Below, in pieces: positions 26,858-36,489 of a stretch of 64,000 nt of DNA. Position 1 is the first letter of the stretch; every line of letters starts with the position of its first letter. The translations under genes were made by a program, and so were the position numbers. Origin of the DNA: Legionella bozemanae (GTDB lineage Bacteria > Pseudomonadota > Gammaproteobacteria > Legionellales > Legionellaceae); assembly GCF_001648595.1 (NCBI RefSeq), contig NZ_LBAW01000002.1, positions 214,887-278,886 on the forward strand. The letters are read 5' to 3'. The notes beneath the pieces were generated by a model, which saw only the letters and a list, made by a program, of their open reading frames with translations, had not been told where the DNA came from and searched no databases.

Positions 26858-28549
26858 ATGGAAGGTGTATTCATTTGTTTAATACTTCTTTTTCTTATGG
26901 TGATCTCTGGAGTAATTACACGTTTTGTTTCTTTCCTGCCGACTCCCTTAATCCAAATTACCCTAGGGGCAATTATAGCAGTATTATTTCCCACCTTTGA
27001 TGTAGGATTTAATCCTGAAGTTTTTATGTTGTTGTTTATTCCTCCTTTATTATTTAATGACAGTTGGCATTTTCCTAAACGTGAGTTTTTACTCTATACC
27101 CGACCAATTATTATGTTATCCATTGGATTAGTATTTTTTACTGTGGCGGGAATTGGTTATTTAGTTCATTGGTTAATTCCTCTTATTCCCTTACCTGCTG
27201 CTTTTGCATTAGCTGCAGCTCTTTCCCCAACAGATGCTGTATCACTCCGATCAATGACTGCAGGAACTCGAATACCTGAACGAATTATGCATATCTTACA
27301 AGGAGAAGCACTTTTAAACGATGCTTCAGGTCTGGTTTCGTTTAAATTAGCTGTTGCTGCTATGTTGACTGGCGTGTTTTCACTCAAAGAAGCAGTAGGA
27401 AGTTTGTTATTTATTAGTGTGGGAGGAATTGCTGTTGGTGTTATTCTTACCTATATCTTTATTTCACTTTTAGGAAAGTTAAGCAAGCATAGCGCTCACG
27501 AAACCACTACTGAAAATTTATTATTGCTGCTTTTACCTTTTACTGTATATCTTGCTGCAGAAAAATTAGGTTTTTCAGGAGTACTGGCTGCTGTTGCTGC
27601 AGGCTTCACTATTGACAGAGCTGGATTTTTAGACCGAACAATGGCCAAAATGCGTATTGAAGGTCATTTTGTTTGGGGGGTCCTTGATCTTACTTTAAAT
27701 GGAATTATTTTTATTCTCTTAGGATTATATTTGCCTCATTCCATTAAATTCTTTGCAACAACAGGCTATAGTTTATCCGAGTATGCACTGATTGTTGTTT
27801 TTATTACGGTAACCTTAATTTTACTTCGTACAGCATGGATTTATTTAACTTTGCCTTTTGAAGCATTAATTTCCAGACGAAATCGTAGCTCTTGGCGTTT
27901 CCCTAATATAAAAATAATCAGTACTTTTTCACTCGGGGGAGTGCGCGGAGCAATTGCTTTAGCTGCGATTTTATCGTTACCTCATATGATCAATGGAGAG
28001 CCTTTTCCAGCACGAAAGCTTTTAATTATTCTTGTCATTGGTGTTGTGCTTTGTTCGCTATTAATTAGTAGCCTACTTTTGCCTTTGATTACACCGGGTT
28101 TGAAAAACTTAATACATCGACATGCTCAAGAGGAAGAAAATGAAGCAGTGCTTGCATTATCCAAGGCGGCAGTTGAAGCAATTAAAACAAAAATGAAGAG
28201 TTTATGTGACGAGGTAAATGAGCGGGATCGGGCTTTGTGTATCGAAGTTGCAGATAAATTAATGACTACCTTTAATCAATTTATTGTCTCCAATCAGGGT
28301 ACTGAAAGTGAAAAAATGGAGGGTCTATTAGCCTTAACCTTCGAACGACAATTACGATATGCTGCTTTAGAAGGAGCCCATCAGGAATTGCGCACATTGA
28401 GGAAAGAAAGAAAAATCAATAATACAACAATGATGAAAATTATTTCTAGATTGGATTTGCGGCAAATTGCTTTATATTCGGAACATCAAACAATTTCTAG
28501 TTTAGGAAAAACAATACAGGGCGCAAAAAATATTTTTGGTGCAAGCTGA
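26858..28549 (+). CDS. Na+/H+ antiporter, CPA1 family
   Basis: A 563-residue inner-membrane cation/proton antiporter. The first ~410 residues hold about 12 helices, with the CPA1 signatures 'AALSPTDAVSLRSM' and 'GEALLNDASGLVSFK'; the ND in the latter supplies the transport aspartate. 'SLGGVRGAIALAAILSLP' is the later conserved Gly-Arg-Gly-Ala block. A ~150-residue charged cytoplasmic tail follows, of the type seen in NhaP/YjcE proteins. Likely role: sodium or potassium and pH homeostasis. A GGAGG lies 10 bases before the ATG. It is monocistronic. Confidence 0.9.
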   Translation: MEGVFICLILLFLMVISGVITRFVSFLPTPLIQITLGAIIAVLFPTFDVGFNPEVFMLLFIPPLLFNDSWHFPKREFLLYTRPIIMLSIGLVFFTVAGIGYLVHWLIPLIPLPAAFALAAALSPTDAVSLRSMTAGTRIPERIMHILQGEALLNDASGLVSFKLAVAAMLTGVFSLKEAVGSLLFISVGGIAVGVILTYIFISLLGKLSKHSAHETTTENLLLLLLPFTVYLAAEKLGFSGVLAAVAAGFTIDRAGFLDRTMAKMRIEGHFVWGVLDLTLNGIIFILLGLYLPHSIKFFATTGYSLSEYALIVVFITVTLILLRTAWIYLTLPFEALISRRNRSSWRFPNIKIISTFSLGGVRGAIALAAILSLPHMINGEPFPARKLLIILVIGVVLCSLLISSLLLPLITPGLKNLIHRHAQEEENEAVLALSKAAVEAIKTKMKSLCDEVNERDRALCIEVADKLMTTFNQFIVSNQGTESEKMEGLLALTFERQLRYAALEGAHQELRTLRKERKINNTTMMKIISRLDLRQIALYSEHQTISSLGKTIQGAKNIFGAS

Positions 28550-28752
28550 ATAAGCGAGCAGAGTGCTAATCTCCCAATGCTTTTTGTAGTTTCTGCTACA
28601 CTGTATTTATATAAGAGTATAAGAATAGCAAATGTAGTCTGTATTAATTGAGCGTCAGATCTTTTTCAGATTGTGTTCGTCAAGTCAATATTTGTATCTA
28701 TATTTTGCAGACATACTTTTAAGTCAGTTTCATTTGAGGTGTAGGGGATTGT

Positions 28753-30375
28753 ATGGCTAAGAAATTAAAAACAATAGTTAAAACAGGTACCACCCCAATC
28801 ACTAAAGAACAAAATCTTCACTCAGATCATCATCCCCAATTATTCGGTAAAACATTAATCTGGAACATAGATAAAGATAATGTCAATGATGATTTAGAAA
28901 TGAAAGCCTTTGCCATCGCTCAAAAAATTAACAAAGGAGATGTTACGAGTGGCATGTTGCAGGAAGTTCCTCATGATTCCCAAGATAAATTAATCACCAA
29001 TATCGAGAAGTATTTAAATCCCAAGCAAAAATTGAGCATGAGGTATAATCAAAATGGTACTCATCCTTTTGGTAATCTTACGTTCAGTTGCAACCCAACT
29101 ACACCTACCCCCAGTCAAACATTAGAAAAAGACGTCAAAAAGTTACAACAAAAATATGAAAATTCAGGCGCAACACAGGGGCAAGTTTTAATCACATTGG
29201 TTGAGGATGAGAAGGGCAAAAAAAGGCTTTTGGTCAATGTGCATGCAGAAAGTCCTCCAAAATCCGGAGCTCCTCATCCTCCAAGAACTCCTCGAGTCGA
29301 TCTCAATCAAGTCATGAAAGATATGGAGCAATTCAGAAAAAATCATAGCGATATCGATGTGGTTGTGGGCGGTGATATGAATAAAGGACCTAAGGGTTTG
29401 CCTAAGGAGATGCCCAACTATCGAGCAAATCCCAATTTTAGATACCAACACAGTGAAGCGAATACCGCCTTTAAACAAGACGGAACAGGTATCGCCGTAG
29501 ACGCTGTTTTTTCAACGGAAAAAGGAATTGATTTAAAAACTCAAAAGAAAATGAATTCTTTTAATGAAAATTTTCGAAAAGCTTTTAAGAAAAGCAAAGA
29601 TGAAAAAGAACAATTAGCACAACAAGAAAAAATGAAACCAGTAGTTGATTTACAAAAAAATCTTAAAAGCAGTCCTGCTTTTACTACTGCAACAGTGCAT
29701 ACGGGTCATTATCAGCAAAAAATTAAGCAAGATACCCAACAGGATTTTCCTGTAAAGTTAGTTTTCCAAGATGCACGACAAGCGCGGCAATTTACCAATC
29801 ATGTTTCGCTAAGGGATAAGAAAAATTTATTTCAAAATGAAAATGAAGTTTATCTAACTCAGGGGGCAGTTGCTAAGATATTAACCCTTGATATTAATCA
29901 ACCCAAACTTGTATTTACTCATGTAATGCAGGGGCATCAAGATGAAAAACCTTCTAAACAAAAAACAGAAGAATTACAACAAAAATGTATGGAACAAATA
30001 AAAGCAGTTAAAGGAGTGCAAATTTCTGCTGTACCTACTGTTAAATATGAAAATACTAAAATACGTCAAGACACTCGTGGAGAAATAGACTATTCCATAC
30101 AACTGACCTTTGCGAGCAAGGAGGAAGCTCGTGCGTTTAGTGATGCAATGGGTTATAAAAATAAAACTTTATTATTTCAAGATGGTAATAAAGTGTATAT
30201 CGCAAAAGATGCTGAAGCGGATTTTCTTAAAAAGATGTGTAAACCGGAAAATAGCGCAAGTTTCAAAACACATTTAGCAACGCTCAAATCATCATCACCA
30301 TTATCACAACCTAAGGAATTACTAGAAGATGTTGAGATGAGTGCACCTAAAAGTGCTCAGGGCCCTCTATCTTAA
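28753..30375 (+). CDS. EEP-fold nuclease/phosphatase-like protein with duplicated module
   Basis: A 540-residue soluble protein without signal peptide. Residues ~65-250 show the endonuclease/exonuclease/phosphatase pattern: 'SGMLQEVPHD' with the metal-binding Glu, 'LLVNVHAES' with a His, 'VVVGGDMNKGP' with the GDxN block and 'GIAVDAVFS' where family members have a D-x-x-x/F block. I do not find the final SDH motif, so catalysis is uncertain. The C-terminal half contains two ~65-residue repeats sharing 'KI(K/R)QDT' and 'LFQ(N/D)xN(E/K)VY'. Such an arrangement fits a Dot/Icm effector acting on nucleic acid or phospholipid, but this is inference. A terminator-like hairpin follows the stop. Confidence 0.65.
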   Translation: MAKKLKTIVKTGTTPITKEQNLHSDHHPQLFGKTLIWNIDKDNVNDDLEMKAFAIAQKINKGDVTSGMLQEVPHDSQDKLITNIEKYLNPKQKLSMRYNQNGTHPFGNLTFSCNPTTPTPSQTLEKDVKKLQQKYENSGATQGQVLITLVEDEKGKKRLLVNVHAESPPKSGAPHPPRTPRVDLNQVMKDMEQFRKNHSDIDVVVGGDMNKGPKGLPKEMPNYRANPNFRYQHSEANTAFKQDGTGIAVDAVFSTEKGIDLKTQKKMNSFNENFRKAFKKSKDEKEQLAQQEKMKPVVDLQKNLKSSPAFTTATVHTGHYQQKIKQDTQQDFPVKLVFQDARQARQFTNHVSLRDKKNLFQNENEVYLTQGAVAKILTLDINQPKLVFTHVMQGHQDEKPSKQKTEELQQKCMEQIKAVKGVQISAVPTVKYENTKIRQDTRGEIDYSIQLTFASKEEARAFSDAMGYKNKTLLFQDGNKVYIAKDAEADFLKKMCKPENSASFKTHLATLKSSSPLSQPKELLEDVEMSAPKSAQGPLS

Positions 30376-30432
30376 TGGTTTTCTTTTTGCTGGGAGTGAT
30401 CATTTAATACCTAATACTTTGAGAGAAAGCGT

Positions 30433-30466
30433 GTAGCTTTCGGGCTAAGCTACTCCCCGTTTTTTT
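30433..30466 (+). terminator. Rho-independent terminator after the EEP gene
   Basis: GTAGCTT (30433-30439) pairs with AAGCTAC (30447-30453), closely followed by CCCCG and a T7 run (30460-30466). It lies about 60 bases past the EEP gene stop. Confidence 0.55.
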
Positions 30467-30506
30467 AGACAACACTTCCATCGTGCCACTGCTCAGAATA
30501 TAATTT

Positions 30507-31526
30507 TTACTTGCCTCCGAAACAAGCTGCAAGCGTTACTGCATTACTTTCAGGAAGCCAATGACCGTAATGTTCTCCATGCCAACGACGGGTTTTCTCA
30601 AGCTTAGCTTGCACCATTTGCGGTGTAAGGCCTTCACGACTAATCCACTGAGCACAACGTTTTTTAATTTGTCTACGAATTTGACTTCGGTTAAAAGAAT
30701 ATCGGCAAGGATTATACGCTTCATTTAAATTATCTGAGATATAAGGCTTGAGTAGATTTTCCTTGGTAACGTGCTTGGAAAACTCCCATTGATTTCCATT
30801 TAAAACCAGGATGGGAGGAAGCGTACGATCGCCAATTTTTACGCTATGGCCAAGATTCATATAAAATTTCCATCCCGCATAATTTCCCGATAAATCACCA
30901 TTGGAATAAACGCCATTAGCTAATGTACCCAAATAAGTTTGTTCAAGGATTTGACCATATAAAACAATCGCAGCATGGGCTTGTTCCGCAGGTTTTCCAT
31001 GATCCAGATAATACATATAAATTTTGTAGTAGGTATGGCCCATCATGAAAAAATGGCCTAGCTTATCTGTACCAAAGTAATGGCCGTACATATTGATTGT
31101 GGGGGCAAGTCCAATTAAAAATAAGGGGGATTGTGAAAAAACGAGCCAATAAACCGTTTTCCAAGGTAAGACTTCTTTATAGAGTAGAGGTTTGGATTCT
31201 TTGGGTAAACGACGTAACCAGCGTGGAAAACCTGGGCCAGTATATTTATATACCAAATCAACGAGGTAGCTATCATTACGACGTGATGCCAATTGGGATG
31301 CTGCGTGTCGGCTATGTTGAGCTCTTGGCAGAAGCATTTGAATTTCTGAATTGGTTTGAGCAATCACTTTTTCGAGCACTTCATAAAGTCTGTAGCTTGC
31401 TACTGGACCGATGTCTTGCAGTTCGCCAGGAGGAAGGGTGAATTGATCCGTTTCTTCTGCCTGAATTTCTTGTATCCTCAAAAAACTAACCAATACAATT
31501 AAAAAGAAAATCCTTGTAAAAACCAT
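30507..31526 (-). CDS. Exported protein of unknown function with TDKLGH motif
   Basis: A 339-residue protein with an N-terminal signal peptide or anchor ('FFLIVLVSFLRIQEIQAEE'). The middle has hydrophobic stretches around 'SPLFLIGLAPTINMYGHYF' and the conserved-looking 'GTDKLGHFFMMGHTYYKIY', rich in His and Tyr. This pattern occurs in proteobacterial exported proteins without known activity. 'NGDLSGNYAGWKFYMNLG' and several Cys near the C-terminus are further landmarks. Probably periplasmic or envelope-bound. It converges on the EEP gene. Confidence 0.7.
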   Translation of the reverse strand: MVFTRIFFLIVLVSFLRIQEIQAEETDQFTLPPGELQDIGPVASYRLYEVLEKVIAQTNSEIQMLLPRAQHSRHAASQLASRRNDSYLVDLVYKYTGPGFPRWLRRLPKESKPLLYKEVLPWKTVYWLVFSQSPLFLIGLAPTINMYGHYFGTDKLGHFFMMGHTYYKIYMYYLDHGKPAEQAHAAIVLYGQILEQTYLGTLANGVYSNGDLSGNYAGWKFYMNLGHSVKIGDRTLPPILVLNGNQWEFSKHVTKENLLKPYISDNLNEAYNPCRYSFNRSQIRRQIKKRCAQWISREGLTPQMVQAKLEKTRRWHGEHYGHWLPESNAVTLAACFGGK

Positions 31527-31637
31527 AATTCTTCCCTTTCCTAAATCGTTATGACATTAGAATACAAAAGCTTTTCCACTGTCTAGAAAAATTGCTTATG
31601 AAATGTATTTTTCAATGAATTGAGAATAAATAGGGGA

Positions 31638-31654
31638 CTTAACTTTAAGTTAAG
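31638..31654. promoter_or_regulatory. Perfect palindrome upstream of a C58-like gene
   Basis: CTTAACTTTAAGTTAAG has 8-base arms around one central base and lies about 70 bases before the start at 31726. It is a candidate operator; the CTTAA halves vaguely recall PmrA-type sites, which control many Dot/Icm effector genes, but the fit is weak. Confidence 0.35.
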
Positions 31655-31725
31655 GTTAAAGGTTTATTATCTAGTTATTAAGAAGCAGAGAATTTTCAGT
31701 ATCTTGAATGCTATCGAGGTTTCCC

Positions 31726-33399
31726 ATGTCAAAAAAGCAGAAAGTAAATACTGGTCAACATTTAATTATACCAAATCTCAATAAATACCTTAAATATCAT
31801 AATTTACCGATCAAATTAGATGAAGAGGGAATTTGTCATGCCTTATCCACTTTATACATTCAATATGTGTTAGAAGGAAAAGAACAGGAATTTGTGGAGA
31901 TCTTATCGTTTATTGCACAAAAAATTCCTCCGACAACTGAGCTCAATGTGAAATTATTTAGTTTAGTGGAAAAAATAATTGCATTGCAAGTAAGCGATGA
32001 TCTCAGCACCCGCAATAGATTCAGTCAAAGTAACTCAATTGAGCAGTTAGAAGTAAAGGGCAAAGATCTGCGATCGATTTTCCAAATAGGACTTAAAACA
32101 AGTCGCGAAAATTGGGCTGAAATAATAAAGCAAATTGATCTAAAACCAAATGAGGCGATGCGTGTTTGCTCTTTAGATCATGCTATTGCCATTGTGCGCG
32201 ATGGCAATGGATATAAAGTATATGACCCTAATAATTCAATAGTGAGCAAGAGATTTGATGACGTAACCAAGATGACAAAGTGGTTATCGGGTACAGCATA
32301 TAATTTTTCAATACTTCCCTTTGCGTGGCGTACGACGCTTGATATGCATATTGATGTGATAAGTACTGAGCTTCCAAGTGATAGAACATTTCCAGATAAG
32401 AAAGCACTTCTTGATAAGTATTTAACACCAGTACAAAAAAAATTAAACCCTAAGGTTGGTGGTGGTTTATACTTTGCTATGAAATATGATGATGCTGAGG
32501 CCGCTGAATATATTTTCAATGATAGCAAGACGCAATTATCTGAAGACGAACTTTCAAATGCTGGAATAGTGGCAATTAATAGTGATTCAGCAAAAGCCCT
32601 TGAGAAACTCATACATAAATTACAAAAAGAGAATAAAAATGAGTTACTAGGGCCTTTTTTCATGCTTGCGTGTCAAAACGGAAGTTATAGATGCTTTGCA
32701 ATGTTATTGCAAGGACAGGAGATAAGAGATCTGTATGAAGAAATTATTTCTGATGCCCATGAAATGATATTAAAAAAAGTTTTTGCAGGCCTGAATGATC
32801 ATTTAATTGGTAGAGTAATGGATGACGTTCTAAAGAAACATAATGCGAATGTTTTTACTCCGAGACTCTTAACTGATTTGATTGATATTTCTATTAAGGA
32901 ACGAAATTATCAAGGCGTCAAACTTATTGCGGAAAAAATTAATGATTTGGCCAAAAAAATTGATGATCCAGAACTGCGATTAAAATTTTTGAAGAAAGCA
33001 ATAAAGCAAAATGATCCTTTAATGGTTAGAGTATTAATCGAAAAGCTTAAAATAACAAAAGATGAATTAAATTGTATGGATATAAGCATTACCATGATAA
33101 ATAAGCAAAACATTGAAATATTCACCACATTGAAAAAGAAGGGGTATGAGTTTTCACCTCAAGCAGTTGATTTAATTGAAAGAAAACAAAAAAATAGCGT
33201 TGGTTTTTTAAAGAGTTTGGGGATAGCATTGATTAGTTTTTCAGAGTTTCTTCTGCAGCAAAGTAAGATAAAAGTAGATAATAATAAACTCAGGCTCTTT
33301 TTTGATTTCAAGAAGAAATTTGTTGACATAAAACTGAATGACACATTAACACAAGGCCCGCAAGATGATCCGACGATTAAATCTTTTTCTGGTAATTAA
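31726..33399 (+). CDS. Papain-like (C58-like) effector candidate
   Basis: About 557 residues, start chosen at the ATG behind GAGG. Near the N-terminus 'EEGICHALSTLYIQYVLEG' places a Cys (C37) at the head of a helix, and 'SLDHAIAIVRDGNGYKVYDP' gives a His and then an Asp at the spacing of the C58/YopT papain-like proteases. The same two blocks occur in the 1410-residue ankyrin protein of this window. The rest is helical, with ankyrin-like turns around 'GPFFMLACQNGSYRCFAMLL'. No signal peptide. Likely a Dot/Icm substrate acting on a host protein (inference). Its stop overlaps the convergent LysR gene by four bases. Confidence 0.65.
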   Translation: MSKKQKVNTGQHLIIPNLNKYLKYHNLPIKLDEEGICHALSTLYIQYVLEGKEQEFVEILSFIAQKIPPTTELNVKLFSLVEKIIALQVSDDLSTRNRFSQSNSIEQLEVKGKDLRSIFQIGLKTSRENWAEIIKQIDLKPNEAMRVCSLDHAIAIVRDGNGYKVYDPNNSIVSKRFDDVTKMTKWLSGTAYNFSILPFAWRTTLDMHIDVISTELPSDRTFPDKKALLDKYLTPVQKKLNPKVGGGLYFAMKYDDAEAAEYIFNDSKTQLSEDELSNAGIVAINSDSAKALEKLIHKLQKENKNELLGPFFMLACQNGSYRCFAMLLQGQEIRDLYEEIISDAHEMILKKVFAGLNDHLIGRVMDDVLKKHNANVFTPRLLTDLIDISIKERNYQGVKLIAEKINDLAKKIDDPELRLKFLKKAIKQNDPLMVRVLIEKLKITKDELNCMDISITMINKQNIEIFTTLKKKGYEFSPQAVDLIERKQKNSVGFLKSLGIALISFSEFLLQQSKIKVDNNKLRLFFDFKKKFVDIKLNDTLTQGPQDDPTIKSFSGN

Positions 33400-34286
33400 A
33401 CAAATTGTGGTGGGTTCGGAGCATAAAAATCAAGAAAGGCGCTAATCTTGGGTAGCTCCGATCCATGAGGTTGATAAAAAGTAAAAACTTCATATCGTTT
33501 AAATTCGATTTCTGGGAGAACTTGTATGAGCGTTTTTTCCTTAAGCGCATTTTCAACCAGTCGATCACCTGTTAAAAAAAGACCTATTCCGTTTTTACAT
33601 GCCTGGTTTAGCGCATTAAAGTCATCCATAAAAAGTATTGGCTTTGGACAGGGTAAGTACGTTCCATTTTCTAATGGAAGCTCTGTAGCAGGTTTCCTTA
33701 GACTATGTGAAATAAAAGGAAATGACATAAGATCAGCAGCCTGAGCAGGCATGCCATATTGTGTAATTAAACTTGGAGCTGCACAAAGAATATTGGTAAT
33801 AGGCCGCATCCTTCTATATTTTAAGTGATCAGTAAAAGGTGGAATCTCAGGAAAGCCAACCATCACATCGATGTCTTTTCGTGCCAAATCATTATCTTGC
33901 TCCGAGAATAAAAATTCACACTCAATTAAAGGATATTGTTTAATAAAATCAGAAAGTCTATCTAAAATTAACTCGCTTGCAAGAATGCTCGAAACCAAAA
34001 TAGTAATTTGGCCTTGAGGAACTGTGTGTCGTGATTCAATAAATTGTTCGATGAATTGGGTTTCTTGGAGTAATCTCTGACATTTTTCCAGGAGCATGAT
34101 ACCAAATAAAGTCAGCTGTACCTTGCGCGTGTCTCGAATAAAGAGTTTTTCACCCAATTGATATTCCAGATTTTTAATTTGCTTACTCACAGCCGTTGCC
34201 GTGATACTCAACTTCTCTGCGGCACGATTGTAATTGAGATGTTCTGCAACTTTTATGAAACATCTTATTTGGGAAAGATTAAACAT
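33396..34286 (-). CDS. LysR-family transcriptional regulator
   Basis: A 296-residue LysR-type regulator. The N-terminal winged helix-turn-helix is clear: 'LSQIRCFIKVAEHLNYNRAAEKLSI' in outline, with 'AVSKQIKNLEYQLGEKLF' as recognition helix and linker. The remainder is the periplasmic-binding-protein-like effector domain ('GQITILVSSILASELILDRL'). The gene is divergent from the VOC protein gene, with a 131-base spacer that should contain the operator. LysR regulators usually control the divergent neighbour, so the VOC protein and possibly the P450 gene beyond it are likely targets. Confidence 0.9.
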   Translation of the reverse strand: MFNLSQIRCFIKVAEHLNYNRAAEKLSITATAVSKQIKNLEYQLGEKLFIRDTRKVQLTLFGIMLLEKCQRLLQETQFIEQFIESRHTVPQGQITILVSSILASELILDRLSDFIKQYPLIECEFLFSEQDNDLARKDIDVMVGFPEIPPFTDHLKYRRMRPITNILCAAPSLITQYGMPAQAADLMSFPFISHSLRKPATELPLENGTYLPCPKPILFMDDFNALNQACKNGIGLFLTGDRLVENALKEKTLIQVLPEIEFKRYEVFTFYQPHGSELPKISAFLDFYAPNPPQFV

Positions 34287-34417
34287 AATAAAGTATTGGT
34301 CATTAAATATATTTATAATTATAAACTAAAAGTTCATAATGGCAGAAATAATATTGATTAATATTGGAACAATTAAACTGTAGAATATAAATAAATCAAA
34401 GCAATTAGGGGCTTATT

Positions 34418-34795
34418 ATGAAATATCAATATCATCATGTTGGAATACCGGTAACTGCCCCCCGTCCTGGCGAGCGTTATAGTTCTGTTATGGACATGTA
34501 TACCTCGGGAGGAGACTTGCCTGGTCGAATTCAATATCATCGATTTGGCCCAAATTGTCCTTTGCATCAGCTGATTCAAACGCAACCACATATAGCCTAT
34601 AAGGTAGATAGTATTGATGAAGCAATAAAGGGAAAACATGTGCTTCTGGAACCCTATTTTCCATTAAAAAATTTTAGAGTGGCTATGATAGAGGAGCATG
34701 GAGCCATAATTGAGTTCATTGAAACAAGTTTATCTGAAGACGAAATATGGGATGATGCAAAGCACCAGGATTCAATGTTATATCCTAAAGAATAA
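34418..34795 (+). CDS. VOC (glyoxalase-fold) protein
   Basis: A 125-residue protein of the vicinal-oxygen-chelate superfamily: 'YQYHHVGIPVTAPRPGERY' at the N-terminus carries the first metal-ligand His, 'QTQPHIAYKVDSIDEAIKG' the second, and 'IEEHGAIIEFIET' ends with the conserved Glu. Only one betaalphabeta-beta-beta module is obvious, so it may dimerise. Such proteins cover lyases, dioxygenases and isomerases, and the substrate is unknown. It is divergent from the LysR regulator and 120 bases upstream of the variant P450 gene. Confidence 0.75.
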   Translation: MKYQYHHVGIPVTAPRPGERYSSVMDMYTSGGDLPGRIQYHRFGPNCPLHQLIQTQPHIAYKVDSIDEAIKGKHVLLEPYFPLKNFRVAMIEEHGAIIEFIETSLSEDEIWDDAKHQDSMLYPKE

Positions 34796-34918
34796 GCGTA
34801 GTCTGGCTGCAAGCAAAAGCAACTTGGTTGCCTTGAAATCAAATTATATCAGTAATTTTAAAAACTGATGAATGTTTACACTGAATACCTAATGATTTAA
34901 AGTTCATCATTTTGATTC

Positions 34919-36448
34919 ATGTTGAGATTGTTTATGTTTGGTAAATTATTAGAAAGCTCAATAGGGTTAAGTATACGGTATTACTCAACCCAAGCTTATG
35001 AAACTGCGGTAGGTATTTTCCATCAAGTTGAACGATTTGGATTTGGTTACACTAGAGAATTTGTCCAAGATCCTAAAGTGATCCTCCAAAAATTAATCTC
35101 TAAAGCTCGAAGCAGTGAGGAGGGGTATAGCGTAATTAGCTTGGGATATTTGGGCGGAAACTATGCAGTAATCACGCCACGATCTCAATCTCAGCTCGTT
35201 GAATTAATAAATCAATTTGACAAAGAACAATCGAGTCGCAAGGGACATGCCTCATTTAAATTTTTTTCTGGGAATGATTTTTTTATTATTTCAGATATTG
35301 GACATGATGCAGTGCTATCAAGAAAAAATCTTTCTCGTTTTCTTACACCATCACGACTTGCTTACCCTACGATCACAGAAATTGAAAAAACTGTAGCTGC
35401 TGATACAGACATTTCAACCAGGCATATAGTTTGTGGTATCGTGCGGGCTGTTATGGTAGAAAATATGCTGGGCATCAAGCAATTACCGGCTGATACTTAT
35501 GATGTAATGGAGTCTTATCGAAATGATGTAAAGCGGTGGGGCGCATTCCCTTTTCCTGAATTGCTTCATTTTATGCCGAGTTTAAGAAAAAAACGGGATG
35601 CTTACCGTGCTTTTTCAAGAAGTATTTTAGAGCAAGAATTCGAAAAAGTTGTTGAAGTACTTCATCAAGATGATCATCCAGGAAACGCTAATTTAATTGC
35701 TGCTTCTATAGTTAGTTTATTTAAAGAGGAAAATCCAACACTTAAAGAGGATGAGCTGTCATTTGCCTTAAAATCTTTGTCTACTGAGGAGATTAGAAGA
35801 TATTTTGAAAATCCAATAGTCCAATCGTTGCCAATGATCCTAAAAGCTGCAGATAACCTCACTGATGCAATTGTACTATGTCTCGAACAAATTGCAGCAG
35901 ACCCCAAAAAACTTGAAATGCTTCGATATGAAATTGAAGGATCTCATCTAGTGTTGGATGATAAGTTAGATATTAGCGCTCTTAAGTCATTGCCTGTATT
36001 GAATGCTTTTTATAAAGAGTCAGTTCGGTTTGATGCTCCCGTGGCGGTACCCAGATATACCCAAAATGGATATTCATCTGATTCAATGACCATACCTCCT
36101 AATACGATGATAATATTTGATTTACATGCTTTAGCTAAAGGAGAGCAGTACTGGACTAATCCAAATGAATTTGAACCAACACGCTTTTTGCAAGTTGAGC
36201 CACAACATGTTGATGAAGAGGGAGCGATGAGCGTTAAAAATAACCATCCTACGATAGGCCAATTCCCATTTGTACCTTTTTCTGTAGGTATGCGTAATTG
36301 TCCAGCAGTCGCCGTGACTGAGGTTCTTTTTAAAGTGGCTATTGCTAAATTTGTTTCAGACTACCAGCTTCAATTTGTTAAAAAAGACGCTGATGATTCA
36401 ACCTTGCATATTAGCTCCAAAGATAAATCTTTTGAATTCATATACTAG
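34919..36448 (+). CDS. Variant cytochrome P450
   Basis: A 509-residue P450-fold protein. The K-helix ExxR is present in 'FYKESVRFDAP', and the heme-thiolate loop is 'FVPFSVGMRNCPA', matching FxxGxRxCx(G/A) with the ligand Cys near residue 463. The I-helix, normally (A/G)GxxTT, reads 'AADNLTDAIVL', so the acid-alcohol pair needed for O2 activation is altered. It may be a peroxygenase or non-monooxygenase P450, or have a modified function. There is no N-terminal membrane anchor typical of microsomal enzymes. Redox partners are not nearby. It follows the VOC gene and may be under the LysR regulator. Confidence 0.82.
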   Translation: MLRLFMFGKLLESSIGLSIRYYSTQAYETAVGIFHQVERFGFGYTREFVQDPKVILQKLISKARSSEEGYSVISLGYLGGNYAVITPRSQSQLVELINQFDKEQSSRKGHASFKFFSGNDFFIISDIGHDAVLSRKNLSRFLTPSRLAYPTITEIEKTVAADTDISTRHIVCGIVRAVMVENMLGIKQLPADTYDVMESYRNDVKRWGAFPFPELLHFMPSLRKKRDAYRAFSRSILEQEFEKVVEVLHQDDHPGNANLIAASIVSLFKEENPTLKEDELSFALKSLSTEEIRRYFENPIVQSLPMILKAADNLTDAIVLCLEQIAADPKKLEMLRYEIEGSHLVLDDKLDISALKSLPVLNAFYKESVRFDAPVAVPRYTQNGYSSDSMTIPPNTMIIFDLHALAKGEQYWTNPNEFEPTRFLQVEPQHVDEEGAMSVKNNHPTIGQFPFVPFSVGMRNCPAVAVTEVLFKVAIAKFVSDYQLQFVKKDADDSTLHISSKDKSFEFIY

Positions 36449-36489
36449 AAGCTTGAACGAGTAAGTTTAGGGATGAGCCAAGATCCAAC

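Noticed and set aside
32178..32663. 161-codon ORF antisense to the C58-like gene
   Set aside because: Long, but Ser/Leu-rich antisense composition and no start signal; it is a shadow of the real gene.
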